DNA of 64,000 nucleotides, taken from a virus. The notes beneath the pieces were generated by a model. That model searched no databases and was not told where the DNA came from. It worked only from the letters and a program-made list of their open reading frames with translations. This document shows, piece by piece, positions 1 through 9,168 of the stretch (position 1 is the stretch's first letter; every line of letters begins with the position of its first letter). The translations under genes and the position numbers were made by a program. Location: IMG/VR virus record IMGVR_UViG_3300025892_000012, positions 1 to 64,000 of that record, one strand, 5' to 3'.

Positions 1-170
1 ATTGAACGATACTCTACAAAATATAAATAATATCCTAATTTTACATTTTTGTTTATTACATTATCTTCTAAAGTTTTCTTATCAAACTTACCCGCGGCAT
101 CTTCACTAAAAAAAGTACCTTCATCAACTAGTGTTGAATTTTCTTTTAAAAACCCTAAAAAGCTCTTCAT
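1..170 (-). CDS. Hypothetical protein, 5' part only
   Basis: An open frame runs leftwards off the window edge, giving 56 codons. It begins MKSFLGFLKENSTLVDEG and continues with an acidic and lysine-rich stretch. The start is well supported: AAGGAG (minus strand, 180-185) lies 9 nt upstream of the ATG at 170. It is transcribed divergently from the terminase gene. I do not recognise the family. Openings of the type MKxFxxFLxE are common in T4-like phage proteins, including some head proteins, but that alone gives no function. The rest of the gene is outside the window. Confidence 0.7.
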   Translation of the reverse strand, partial: MKSFLGFLKENSTLVDEGTFFSEDAAGKFDKKTLEDNVINKNVKLGYYLYFVEYRS

Positions 171-187
171 ATATAAAATCTCCTTGA

Positions 188-195
188 AATAAATA
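188..195 (+). promoter_or_regulatory. Possible T4-type late promoter upstream of gp17
   Basis: AATAAATA matches the T4 late -10 consensus TATAAATA at 7 of 8 positions and lies about 45 nt upstream of the terminase start. In DNA this AT-rich, a 7/8 match is weak evidence. Only its position in the divergent gap supports it. Confidence 0.3.
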
Positions 196-239
196 GATAG
201 ACAGTTTATATTATTTATTTAATTCTAAAATGGTGGTTT

Positions 240-1910
240 ATGTCAGTTCAACTTCAAAACTATAAAAACAATCCAAAGCTAAAAAGAGTTGGTCAAGATA
301 TTCCATTTGAAAGAACTCAAATTGAGGAATATATTAAATGTAAAAATGATGTGATTTATTTCTTAAATAATTATTTTCAGATTGTGACTATTGATAAAGG
401 TAAACAAATTATTAAATTATGGGATTATCAGGAGGACATAATAAATCTTGTTCACCAAAATAGAAATACAATTGTTTTGTCAGCAAGACAGATTTCTAAG
501 ACAACTACCGTATGTGGATATATTCTTCATTATATTCTATTCAATAGCTCAAAGAACGTTGCTATCCTTGCCAACTACACAAAGACTGCCAGAAAGAGTT
601 TAAGACTTATCAAGCAAGCATATGAACACATACCGCTATGGATGCAGCAAGGAATACTATCATGGAATGTCAACTCCATAGAATTAGAAAATGGGTGTAC
701 AGTGATGGTTTCGGCATCCACAGGGGATAGTATACGTGGTGAGACAATCAACCTACTGTATGTGGATGAGTGTGCTTTCGTAGATAACTTTGATATCTTT
801 TGGTCAGCTACTTATCCTACTATATCATCTGGTACATCTTCTAAAGTTGTAATGACATCCACACCAAAAGGATTAAATCATTTCTATAAATTTTGGACAG
901 AAGCGGAAGCTGGTGTAAATGATTTTATTCCATACAAAGTAATGTGGTATCAAAGACCAGATAGAGGTGAAGAATGGAAAAAGAAAACTGTTGCTCAATT
1001 TGGAGAAGAGAAATTTCTTGTAGAACATTGTTGTCAATTCTTAGGTAGTACAGCAACTTTAATTGCATCTACCAAACTTAAAGATATGGCAATTGAAAGA
1101 CCAGTTAAAGAGATTGATAATTTAAAAATCTACAGAAAAGTACAAGATGAACATAATTATGTGATTGTGGCGGATGTTTCAAAAGGTAGAGAGCAAGACT
1201 TTTCTGTATTTTCTGTAATTGATGTGTCAATGAAACCTTTTAAAGTGGTTGCGGTTTTTCGTGACAACACAATACAACCGATCATATATGCCAGAGTAAT
1301 TCATAATACAGCTTTAAAATATAATAAAGCATATATTTTAGTAGAAGAAAATAATATCGGTTCTCAAGTAACTGATGTATTATCTCAAGACTTAGAATAT
1401 GAAAATATGTTTACTACTGTAAAGAGAGACATGAAAACTACACTATCTAGTGGTTTCCATAAAAATGCTAAAATGGGTATTACCACAACAGCCAGAGTAA
1501 AAAGAATAGGTTGTTCTAATTTAAAAATGTTAATTGAAAAGGAACAATTGTTGGTTACTGATTCTGATACAATTGGAGAATTCTTAACATTTTCTGTTGA
1601 TGCAAAGTCAGGTTCGTACAAAGCCGAAAACGGAAAACATGATGATTGTATAATGACCTTAGTTTTATTTTCTTGGATGGTTGATGAAGAATATTTTAAA
1701 GAGTTATATGATAGTGATATACGTGAAAATTTAATGAAATATGTAGAAGAAAAAGAAAATGAAGAAAATTATTTACCTTTTGGATTTTTGAATGATGGTA
1801 TAGATGAATTTATATCTCCATCATTTGAAGAAGACACGCAACGAGAAGACATTGAAATACTTAAACAAAATAGATGGTTATTTGATGAGTTACCAAAACT
1901 TGAAAATTGA
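240..1910 (+). CDS. 17: Terminase large subunit (gp17-like)
   Basis: This is the DNA-packaging motor: an ATPase that translocates genomic DNA through the portal, plus a nuclease that cuts the concatemer at headfuls. At 556 aa it is slightly shorter than T4 gp17 (610 aa). A Walker A-like loop SARQISKTT is at residues 81-89, the Walker B LLYVDE at 173-178 (D177, E178), and the coupling motif TSTPKG at about 207-212. The nuclease domain starts with VADVSKGREQDF (D313 and D321), with a later acidic site in KHDD. The Walker A glycine before the lysine is serine here. The start has no strong Shine-Dalgarno sequence, but the N-terminus (NPKLKRVG...) fits the family. It lies directly upstream of gp18, as in T4. 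Confidence 0.97.
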   Translation: MSVQLQNYKNNPKLKRVGQDIPFERTQIEEYIKCKNDVIYFLNNYFQIVTIDKGKQIIKLWDYQEDIINLVHQNRNTIVLSARQISKTTTVCGYILHYILFNSSKNVAILANYTKTARKSLRLIKQAYEHIPLWMQQGILSWNVNSIELENGCTVMVSASTGDSIRGETINLLYVDECAFVDNFDIFWSATYPTISSGTSSKVVMTSTPKGLNHFYKFWTEAEAGVNDFIPYKVMWYQRPDRGEEWKKKTVAQFGEEKFLVEHCCQFLGSTATLIASTKLKDMAIERPVKEIDNLKIYRKVQDEHNYVIVADVSKGREQDFSVFSVIDVSMKPFKVVAVFRDNTIQPIIYARVIHNTALKYNKAYILVEENNIGSQVTDVLSQDLEYENMFTTVKRDMKTTLSSGFHKNAKMGITTTARVKRIGCSNLKMLIEKEQLLVTDSDTIGEFLTFSVDAKSGSYKAENGKHDDCIMTLVLFSWMVDEEYFKELYDSDIRENLMKYVEEKENEENYLPFGFLNDGIDEFISPSFEEDTQREDIEILKQNRWLFDELPKLEN

Positions 1911-1916
1911 TAAATA
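1909..1916 (+). promoter_or_regulatory. Possible late promoter upstream of gp18
   Basis: GATAAATA matches the T4 late -10 element at 7 of 8 positions. It overlaps the gp17 stop codon and lies about 85 nt upstream of the sheath gene. The same variant GATAAATA occurs upstream of the portal gene, which slightly strengthens both calls. Confidence 0.4.
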
Positions 1917-1999
1917 TTTTTAAATAAAAAATTCAATAATTATAATTTATTTTTTGATGTAATTTTTATACGTAACACGCATCATAAAAAGGATATAAC

Positions 2000-4411
2000 A
2001 TGGCTGATTTCACACTATCACCGGGAATTGTTACTAATGAGATTGACAATTCAGTCCGTCAAGTTGTTGTTCCTCAAACTAGCGTAGCAGGTGTAATAGG
2101 AAGATATTCTTGGGGTCCTGCAATGATCCCTACTATGGTTCATTCAGAATCAGAACTTGCTTTAGAATTTGGGAAGCCAACATCTAATAATTATATTGAA
2201 TGGTTTAATGGTAAAAACTTTTTAGAGTATGGTGATAACTTAAACGTTGTTCGTTTGATTGATAACGATACTGCAAAGAACGCTACATTTTCAGGAAGTC
2301 CAACGTTAGTAAAAAATGACGAGGATTATCTAGATAAACTTATAATAGAAGAAGGTGGATTAAGTGATGGAACAGGAGTAGGTCCTAACTTCGGAGCTAC
2401 GAATGCTCATGGTTCTTGGGTTGCAAGATATCCAGGAATATTAGGAAATACACTCAAAGTAGATATGTGCTTTGCTACAGAAAGAGCATATAATGTAGGT
2501 TTAGCAAATGCAGGAGTAGCGAATTTAAATCAATTAGAATTTGAATCTGACCCAGAGATTGCTGGAAAATATAAAGTGAAATTTGCTCATAATAATGAAA
2601 TAGATGATCCAACATACTTTGATTTTATGAATTCAACTACTGGTTATTTTGCAGAAGATTTAACTGTAGTAGAGCAACAAAAGGTAGTATCAATTACTCT
2701 ACAATCTAATACTTATAATTTATTAATTGAAAGTATTGATACCGGAACTAAAACTGTTAATGCATACGTAACAGTTGGAAATACTACAGCACCAGCAACA
2801 ACTGTATTTGATCCTGTAAACTACGTGACAACTGCAACAGTTAAAGAAAGGTCAAGATTTAGAGAATTTTCTGTTAGTGCTAGAAGAAATTCTCCAGATA
2901 ACTTGATGGGTATGGTTTACTTCTCCAATAACACCAATATACTAAATGGTGTAGGTACTGTTTTCACAAAACAAATTTCTGTTGGTGATTTGATTACAGT
3001 GCAAGGACAAACACTAAGAGTTACTGAAGTTGTATCAAATATAGAATTAAAACTACATGCCAATTTAATTGGATTAGTCTCTTCATCAAGTCCTGTACCT
3101 TGGTATCGTTCTTGGAGATATGCAGAATTGTTCACTGGTGAACCAGCAACATCAAATAGTATACGAGCATTGAATAGTGACCCAAATGGTAATTTTAACG
3201 ATCAAATGCATATGGTTGTTGTAGATAATCATGGTCAAATTACGGGTACTATGGGAGAGGTTATTGAAAGTTATTCATTTTTATCAGTTGCTATTGATGG
3301 AGTGGATGATTATGGAGTACCTACCTATTACGTAGGGAGAGTAAATAGTAATTCGGAATGGGTAAAATGGGCAAATCATCCAATAAATGATGGTATAAAT
3401 CCTTCAAATTGGGGAAGTTCTGCTCTGAGTACAATATTCAATACATATCATCTCAATTCAAGCAAAACTTCTTCTACATTTAGTGGTGGTACAAATGGAA
3501 GTTCTGTAGGAAATGATGATTTAATTGCTGCTATTGAATTATTTAAAGCAAAAGAATCTTGGGAATTAGACTTTTTCCTCACAGGATGGACATACGATTT
3601 AGGTAATCCATTGAACTATCATTTAGCTATTTCTAAAATGATACAAGTTGCAGAAGATAGAAAAGATTGTGTAGTTTGTGTATCACCGGAATATGGTGCT
3701 ACTGCAAGAGGAGAATCAGACCCACAAAAAATTACAGATAAAATAATACAGTGGAGAGATGCTGTATATGATAGTTCTTATGGAATTATGGATGGTAACT
3801 TTAAGTACCAATATGACGGTTACTCAGATACTTATAGATGGCTACCATTGTCTGGTGATATGGCAGGATTGATGGCACTTACAGATTTAAATTTCAAACC
3901 TTGGTATTCACCAGCTGGAACAACAAGAGGTTCCATAAAAAATGTTGTAAAATTAGCTTATAATCCAGCACCAGTACATCGTGACGATTTGTATATTAAT
4001 CAAATTAATCCAGTAGTTACCTTCAGAGGTGAAGGAACTATTTTATATGGTGATAAAACATTACAACGAATTCCAAGTGCATTTGATAGAATTAATGTGA
4101 GAAGATTGTTCATCACATTAAAAGAATTTGTAATAGCTCAAGCAAGGAGAAGATTATTTGAATTTAATACCCCAACTACCCGTGCAGAATTTGCAAGAGT
4201 AGCCGAGAAGTATATGGAAACTGTAGTTGCAGACCAAGGTGCTTCTGATTTCCGCGTTGTCTGTGATGAAACTAATAATACTGACGATATTATTGAAGCA
4301 AATCGTTTTGTTGCTGATTTATATGTAAAACCAACATATGTAATTAACTTTATTAAATTAAACTTCACAGCAGTCGGCCAGTCTGTAGATTTTACTGACC
4401 TAGGCGTATAA
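2000..4411 (+). CDS. 18: Contractile tail sheath protein (gp18-like)
   Basis: It forms the outer contractile sheath around the tail tube and drives the tube through the host envelope. The 803-aa protein opens with LSPGIVTNEID, the typical sheath N-terminal arm. It ends with the conserved core region RRLFITLKEFVIAQARRRL followed by YVINFIKLNFTAVGQ. It is clearly longer than T4 gp18 (659 aa); the extra length is in the central beta-rich part (roughly residues 100-400), the region that in T4 forms surface-exposed domains. AAAAGGA precedes the ATG. A strong terminator follows directly, separating it from the tube gene. Confidence 0.96.
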   Translation: MADFTLSPGIVTNEIDNSVRQVVVPQTSVAGVIGRYSWGPAMIPTMVHSESELALEFGKPTSNNYIEWFNGKNFLEYGDNLNVVRLIDNDTAKNATFSGSPTLVKNDEDYLDKLIIEEGGLSDGTGVGPNFGATNAHGSWVARYPGILGNTLKVDMCFATERAYNVGLANAGVANLNQLEFESDPEIAGKYKVKFAHNNEIDDPTYFDFMNSTTGYFAEDLTVVEQQKVVSITLQSNTYNLLIESIDTGTKTVNAYVTVGNTTAPATTVFDPVNYVTTATVKERSRFREFSVSARRNSPDNLMGMVYFSNNTNILNGVGTVFTKQISVGDLITVQGQTLRVTEVVSNIELKLHANLIGLVSSSSPVPWYRSWRYAELFTGEPATSNSIRALNSDPNGNFNDQMHMVVVDNHGQITGTMGEVIESYSFLSVAIDGVDDYGVPTYYVGRVNSNSEWVKWANHPINDGINPSNWGSSALSTIFNTYHLNSSKTSSTFSGGTNGSSVGNDDLIAAIELFKAKESWELDFFLTGWTYDLGNPLNYHLAISKMIQVAEDRKDCVVCVSPEYGATARGESDPQKITDKIIQWRDAVYDSSYGIMDGNFKYQYDGYSDTYRWLPLSGDMAGLMALTDLNFKPWYSPAGTTRGSIKNVVKLAYNPAPVHRDDLYINQINPVVTFRGEGTILYGDKTLQRIPSAFDRINVRRLFITLKEFVIAQARRRLFEFNTPTTRAEFARVAEKYMETVVADQGASDFRVVCDETNNTDDIIEANRFVADLYVKPTYVINFIKLNFTAVGQSVDFTDLGV

Positions 4412-4419
4412 AAAATAAC

Positions 4420-4442
4420 GGACGCCTAGCGTCCACTTTTTT
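4420..4442 (+). terminator. Rho-independent terminator after gp18
   Basis: GGACGC (4420-4425) pairs with GCGTCC (4429-4434) across a 3-nt loop and is followed by ACTTTTTTC. It is unusually GC-rich for this genome. It sits between the sheath stop and the tube Shine-Dalgarno sequence, so it could reduce read-through into gp19 or define the sheath mRNA 3' end. Confidence 0.85.
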
Positions 4443-4454
4443 CAAAGGAGAAAA

Positions 4455-5135
4455 ATGGGAATCAGTGTAACCGCATTACGAAATAAATTACAGCAGGGTG
4501 GTGCTAGACCATCTTTGTTTTATAGCAAAATAAATTTTCCAACATCAGCGCAAGAATCGCTGCAATCCCTGATTGTTGAAGGATCGGGATTAAAAACAAA
4601 TGATATATCATTTTTTATTAAAACAGCGCAGATACCGGAATCAACAATCAATAGTGTTCCTATTAATTTTTTAGGAAGAGAATTTAAAGTCCCTTCTATT
4701 GATAGAACGTTTGCTGATTGGACAGTAACTATTATTAATGATGAAGATTATAGAATTCGTCATGTATTTGAAGCTTGGATTGAATACATGGCGCCAGGCA
4801 AAGCAATCTTTGAATCCAAAACTGCTTTTGGAAACTCATCAACAATTTTTGGTGACTTAGAAGTTCATCAGTTGAAAAAACAGGGTACGGTTGCTACAGG
4901 AGCAATTCCAGGTGGTGAATATAGTGCATCTTATTATTTTAAAGACGCATTTCCAATCAATATTAGTGCTATAGATTTAAGCTGGGACACTAAAGATACT
5001 ATAGAGGAATTTTCTGTTACATTCTCTTATCAATATTGGGAAAAACTACCGAACGAAGCACCAACTGACAATCCTTTTAATCCTTCGGGAGACAGTGACC
5101 TTGAAGAAGCTAAAGGGTGGGTTCAGGCTAGTTAA
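4455..5135 (+). CDS. 19: Tail tube protein (gp19-like)
   Basis: It polymerises into the inner tube through which DNA passes. The protein has 226 aa against 163 in T4. Family hallmarks are INFLGREFKVPSIDR followed by WTVTIINDEDYRIRHVFEAW (residues about 75-115) and the closing beta strand region IEEFSVTFSYQYW near residue 198. The extra length is an N-terminal extension and a polar C-terminal tail rich in Pro, Asp and Glu. AAAGGAG lies 5 nt before the ATG, a strong ribosome binding site fitting a high-copy product. It is flanked by terminators on both sides. Confidence 0.95.
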   Translation: MGISVTALRNKLQQGGARPSLFYSKINFPTSAQESLQSLIVEGSGLKTNDISFFIKTAQIPESTINSVPINFLGREFKVPSIDRTFADWTVTIINDEDYRIRHVFEAWIEYMAPGKAIFESKTAFGNSSTIFGDLEVHQLKKQGTVATGAIPGGEYSASYYFKDAFPINISAIDLSWDTKDTIEEFSVTFSYQYWEKLPNEAPTDNPFNPSGDSDLEEAKGWVQAS

Positions 5136-5162
5136 TATAATTAATTATTTGTTTTTTTTCTT

Positions 5163-5197
5163 AAAACCCACACCTTAATAAGTGTGGGTTTTTTTAT
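5163..5197 (+). terminator. Rho-independent terminator after gp19
   Basis: AACCCACAC (5165-5173) pairs with GTGTGGGTT (5182-5190) across an 8-nt loop, followed by a run of T. Flanking A and T residues can extend the stem. It is a clear intrinsic terminator isolating the abundant tube transcript from the low-copy portal gene downstream. Confidence 0.92.
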
Positions 5198-5214
5198 TTT
5201 TAAAAATTGTGATT

Positions 5215-5222
5215 GATAAATA
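5215..5222 (+). promoter_or_regulatory. Late promoter upstream of portal gene
   Basis: GATAAATA (7 of 8 to the T4 late octamer) lies directly downstream of the gp19 terminator and about 42 nt before the gp20 start. The terminator-promoter-gene order makes a real promoter likely here. Confidence 0.5.
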
Positions 5223-5263
5223 AATGATACACTTAGTTTAATTTATCAAAGGAGTTTAACTTC

Positions 5264-6967
5264 ATGGCTACATTATTTGGATGGAAATTTGAGGAACAGC
5301 AAGAAAAAGAAAATGAAAATATTCAATCTTTTTCACCTCCTGAATTTGATGACGGTTCTGCTGTTGTAGGAGCAGCCGGCGTATACGGTACGTATCTAAA
5401 CCTAGATAGTACATTTAACAATGAATTTGATTTGATGGCTAGATATCGCTCAATGTCTATGCAACCAGAATGTGAAATTGCTATTGATGAAATAGTAAAT
5501 GAATCAATAGTTTCTGGAAGAAAAACTTATCCTGTAAATATTGAACTTGATTATCTAAATTTTTCTCAACTATTAAGAGATAAAATAGGAGATGAGTTTT
5601 ATAATATTTTAGATAAATTAAATTTTAAATACGCCGGATTTGAAATTTTTAGAAAGTGGTTTATAGATGGTAGAATATTCTATCATGTTCTTATAGATAC
5701 TAAAAATCCACAAAAAGGTATAGTAGAGCTAAGACCTATAGACCCATTTAAAATAAAAAAGATACGAGAAAGACAAAAGACTGATAATGAAGAAAGTGTT
5801 CGTATAGGAATGGATGAAATACCGATAAATCAAAAATTTAATGAATATTATTTATATTCAGAAACTGGAGTTTTTAATGTAGAAAACGATGGTACTAATG
5901 TAGGTGGAGAGAGAAGTAATATTTTAAAAATAGCATCGGATTCAATTGTATATACAAACAGCGGTTTATTAGATGAAAGACGAAAAAATGTAATTTCTTA
6001 TCTTCATAAAGCATTTCGTCCATTAAATCAAATACGAATGTTAGAAGATTCGGCTATTATATACAGATTAAGCCGTGCGCCATCCAGAAGAGTGTTTTAT
6101 GTTGATGTTGGTAATTTACCAAAAGCAAAAGCCGAACAATACATGCACTCACTGATGAATCAGTATCGCAACAAGATGGTTTATGACAGTAAGACCGGTC
6201 AACTAAGAGATGACCGCAAGTTTCAAGCAATGCTTGAAGACTACTGGATGCCTCGGAGAAATGGCTCGGCAACCACGGAGATTGACACTTTACAGGGAAG
6301 TGAAGCTAATTTTACACAATTAGATGAATTAGAATTTTTTCAAAGACAATTATTCCGTTCTTTAAATGTACCAATTTCTAGAATGCAACCAGAAAGCGGA
6401 TTTTCATTAGGTAGAGCAAGCGAAATTTCTAGAGAAGAATATAAATTTTTAAGATTTATAGAAAGATTACGAGTACGTTTTTCCGGTTTATTTTTGGATT
6501 TATTAAAGAGACAATTAATTTTAAAGAATATTATTTCTTTAAAACAATGGGAAGAAATTAAAGACGAAATTCATTTTATTTACGACCAAGATAGCAATTT
6601 TAATGCTCTTAAAAATTTAGAATTACTAACAGAAAAAATGAATGTTTTGAGAGATGCTGAAGAATATAGAGGAAAGTATTTCTCAGCAAATTATATACGT
6701 AAAAATATATTAGCACTTAATGATGATGATATTGAACGTATAGAAGAAGAAATTGAAGAAGAAAAATATGACCAAAGATTTGCACCACAAGAAGGTGAAC
6801 CTGGACTTGGAGGTGGATTCGGAGGTTTAGGAGGACCTGATTTAGGAATGGGTGGTTTGGGAGGTTTAACACCGGGTACACCCGAGCCGACAGCAGGTGG
6901 AATGATTAATGATTTGGGTGGCGCAGAAACACCACCGACTACTACACCAACAACTGGAGAATTATAA
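5264..6967 (+). CDS. 20: Portal vertex protein (gp20-like)
   Basis: This is the dodecameric portal ring at the unique capsid vertex, which initiates prohead assembly and holds the packaging motor. Typical gp20 segments are visible: YRSMSMQPECEIAIDEIVNE (residues about 63-82), VELRPIDPFKIKKI, IYRLSRAPSRRVFYVDVGNLP and the CLIP/stem region GSEANFTQLDELEFFQRQL followed by SLNVPISRM. At 567 aa it is somewhat longer than T4 gp20 (524 aa). The excess is a Gly/Pro/Thr-rich C-terminal tail (from about residue 507). The AAAGGAG site is good. Its stop overlaps the next ATG by one base (TAATG). Confidence 0.97.
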   Translation: MATLFGWKFEEQQEKENENIQSFSPPEFDDGSAVVGAAGVYGTYLNLDSTFNNEFDLMARYRSMSMQPECEIAIDEIVNESIVSGRKTYPVNIELDYLNFSQLLRDKIGDEFYNILDKLNFKYAGFEIFRKWFIDGRIFYHVLIDTKNPQKGIVELRPIDPFKIKKIRERQKTDNEESVRIGMDEIPINQKFNEYYLYSETGVFNVENDGTNVGGERSNILKIASDSIVYTNSGLLDERRKNVISYLHKAFRPLNQIRMLEDSAIIYRLSRAPSRRVFYVDVGNLPKAKAEQYMHSLMNQYRNKMVYDSKTGQLRDDRKFQAMLEDYWMPRRNGSATTEIDTLQGSEANFTQLDELEFFQRQLFRSLNVPISRMQPESGFSLGRASEISREEYKFLRFIERLRVRFSGLFLDLLKRQLILKNIISLKQWEEIKDEIHFIYDQDSNFNALKNLELLTEKMNVLRDAEEYRGKYFSANYIRKNILALNDDDIERIEEEIEEEKYDQRFAPQEGEPGLGGGFGGLGGPDLGMGGLGGLTPGTPEPTAGGMINDLGGAETPPTTTPTTGEL

Positions 6968-7191
6968 TGGAAAATCTATCAAAAGAAATGATAAAAAGTA
7001 TTAATGACGGTGATATGAACAAGACAAAAGAAAACTTTGAGCAGATGATTGCTAATAAAATTTATGATAAATTAGAAGATAAAAAAATAGAATTATCTAA
7101 CAGTATTTTTAATAAAGAACCCTCGCATGAAGAACCAAAACAAACAACAGAACCCGTATCAGAGCCTGAAGTCGCAAGTGCAGAAGAATAA
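6967..7191 (+). CDS. Prohead core protein, gp67-like
   Basis: A small acidic and lysine-rich protein of 74 aa, in the slot where T4 has the prohead core protein gp67 (80 aa). The pattern EMIKSINDGDMNKTKENFEQM, then KLEDKKIELSNSIF fits the gp67 type: a helix with residues for a short amphipathic core, then an acidic disordered tail. In T4, gp67 is part of the internal scaffold and affects head length. Assignment rests mainly on position, size and composition; it overlaps gp20 by one base, so it is translationally coupled. Confidence 0.7.
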   Translation: MENLSKEMIKSINDGDMNKTKENFEQMIANKIYDKLEDKKIELSNSIFNKEPSHEEPKQTTEPVSEPEVASAEE

Positions 7192-9160
7192 TTTATTATC
7201 AGACATAATAAAAGAAAATTACGAAAATTACTATATTAATTCAGGTGTCAATCTTTTATTACTAGAAAGGTCTTTTATAGATGATGCTATAGATAAAATC
7301 ACTGCTGGTGCTAAATCAGCAGGTAAAGGATTAACTAATAAAGCCTATGCTAAAGTGCGTTCTCTTGCTCCTACTAAAAAGGGCAAACGCTTACGAATAT
7401 CAAATAAGTATCAAAAAGAATTTAATAAAAATACAAAAGAGATTGAAGATTTAAGCTATGATTTAGCTGAATTAGAAGATAATTTAGATGATATGGATAC
7501 AGATTCTTTTGAATTCAAAAGAACAGAAAAGAAATTTAACTCTATAAAAACCCGCATGAAAGAGTTAGGAGATAGAAATTCTAAATTGAGTAAATTTATA
7601 ATTTCACAACCTATAATATTTGATGCAGGTGAATCCAAAGGAAAGGGAACTGCAGAATATGCTCCTACTAAATCTGATCCAATTTTAAAAAAATTAAGAG
7701 ACCATTATTTAAATATTACATTAAAACATAGCACTGCTCTTGCTAAACTTTCACCTAATCATAATACTGTAAAATACTTAGAGAATGAAAAGAAAAAGGC
7801 GGAACAAAAACTTTATGACCGTGGATATCCAAGAATGGATGAGAATGTAGAATATGAAAATAATTCAAATTATCTTTTAGAAGGTTGGAGAGAAAGATTT
7901 GAATTTAATGTAAAAAATTATGCATCTTCATTTAAAGACTCTTTGTCTAAGGGCGGAACGATACCAAGAAATGATGATAATAAAAATAACTATGATGATA
8001 TTTTTTCTGCTTTGAAAAATCAGAAAAACTTAATGCCTGAATTTAATAATAAGAATTTGAGAACAATAGGCGAATCTATATTAAAGAGCAAAAATGAAAC
8101 CAAAAGATTTAATACAGCTAAAGAAGTTTACAATGAATTAGAAAATTTTCAAAAAAATATTCTATCTCAAAAAAGAATATCTCTTGACAACATAAAATTA
8201 AATCCAGCGGCATTGTTTCAAATGCATGTTATGTATTATCATTATGCAATAAGTTTATCTTCACTAGCTGAATTAGTTAAAAAAGACCCTGATTTAATTT
8301 TAGCTGTAGGTGAATTTTCAAATGTTCTTGATACACGTTCAAAATCAATAGTTTCTAAAGAAAATTTACTTAGTTTAATTCAAGAGATGTATAGTTTGTA
8401 TCATTTTTTAATGGATAAAAATAAATTAAAATATGATGATTTCAGCGCAAGTATAAAAAAATATAATAAAGATATTGTTAAATTATATAATTATATTCAT
8501 GGCTCCACTCATGAAAAACTTGAAGAAATATCCGAAACTCAGAAACATATAGAAATAAAGCCAGAACCTAAAAAAATAGAAAATAAATCAGAGAACTTAC
8601 CAGTAACTACTAGTAAAGCCATAGATTCAAAGAGATTATCAGCTATGATGTCACAATTTTCAGATAAAAAAAGAAAAAAAATAGTAGACCTTTTAAATAA
8701 TTTTGTAACATCTGTTGGAGAAGACGACCCAAGTATAGGAAAAAAAGTAGAAAAATTTGTATCATCTAGTGAGCAACTATTTAAAAATATGGAAATTAAA
8801 GAAGATGTTAATTTAGGTGAAGGTAGTTCACTATCGGAAAAAAAGTTATTTCAAGAAATTGTAGAAGGATTTGCTCATGTAAGATGGAGAAGAAATCCTA
8901 GAACTAAACTTGATAAAATTGTAATGACATGCAAATCGGATGAATATAAAAAACCTCTAAATAGAGAAATATCGGTAGCAGGCAAAAAAGTTAAAGAAGT
9001 TATGTGTTTACCAAAGAGTACTAAGCCCGCTAAACAAAAAGAAAAGGACCGTAAATCTTCTCTAAAAAGATGGAGAAAAATTAAATCAAATCCTGGTAAA
9101 ATGAGAAGAATGTTCGTTAAACGTAAAATGACCAAAGCACGGTCTAAAACTTTAAGATAG
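7127..9160 (+). CDS. Unknown large basic head-region protein
   Basis: I do not recognise this 677-aa protein. It lies between the gp67-like gene and the prohead protease, where T4 has only the 141-aa core protein gp68. The predicted start at 7127 overlaps gp67 by 65 nt without a visible Shine-Dalgarno sequence. The next in-frame ATG is far downstream, so the start is uncertain. Visible parts: an L-L-L-L-E stretch near residue 46 and N-Y-L-L-E-G near 250, both resembling gp21-type cleavage sites (L-x-E); coiled-coil-like regions; and a strongly basic last 100 residues (KRWRKIKSNPGKMRRMFVKR). Context suggests an internal head or core protein packaged with DNA; this is inference. Confidence 0.75.
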   Translation: MKNQNKQQNPYQSLKSQVQKNNLLSDIIKENYENYYINSGVNLLLLERSFIDDAIDKITAGAKSAGKGLTNKAYAKVRSLAPTKKGKRLRISNKYQKEFNKNTKEIEDLSYDLAELEDNLDDMDTDSFEFKRTEKKFNSIKTRMKELGDRNSKLSKFIISQPIIFDAGESKGKGTAEYAPTKSDPILKKLRDHYLNITLKHSTALAKLSPNHNTVKYLENEKKKAEQKLYDRGYPRMDENVEYENNSNYLLEGWRERFEFNVKNYASSFKDSLSKGGTIPRNDDNKNNYDDIFSALKNQKNLMPEFNNKNLRTIGESILKSKNETKRFNTAKEVYNELENFQKNILSQKRISLDNIKLNPAALFQMHVMYYHYAISLSSLAELVKKDPDLILAVGEFSNVLDTRSKSIVSKENLLSLIQEMYSLYHFLMDKNKLKYDDFSASIKKYNKDIVKLYNYIHGSTHEKLEEISETQKHIEIKPEPKKIENKSENLPVTTSKAIDSKRLSAMMSQFSDKKRKKIVDLLNNFVTSVGEDDPSIGKKVEKFVSSSEQLFKNMEIKEDVNLGEGSSLSEKKLFQEIVEGFAHVRWRRNPRTKLDKIVMTCKSDEYKKPLNREISVAGKKVKEVMCLPKSTKPAKQKEKDRKSSLKRWRKIKSNPGKMRRMFVKRKMTKARSKTLR

Positions 9161-9168
9161 GAGAATAA

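Noticed and set aside
22-29. Exact TATAAATA on the plus strand
   Set aside because: It lies inside a minus-strand coding region and points into no gene start. In DNA this AT-rich a dozen or so chance matches per strand are expected in 64 kb, so only octamers in intergenic gaps were called.
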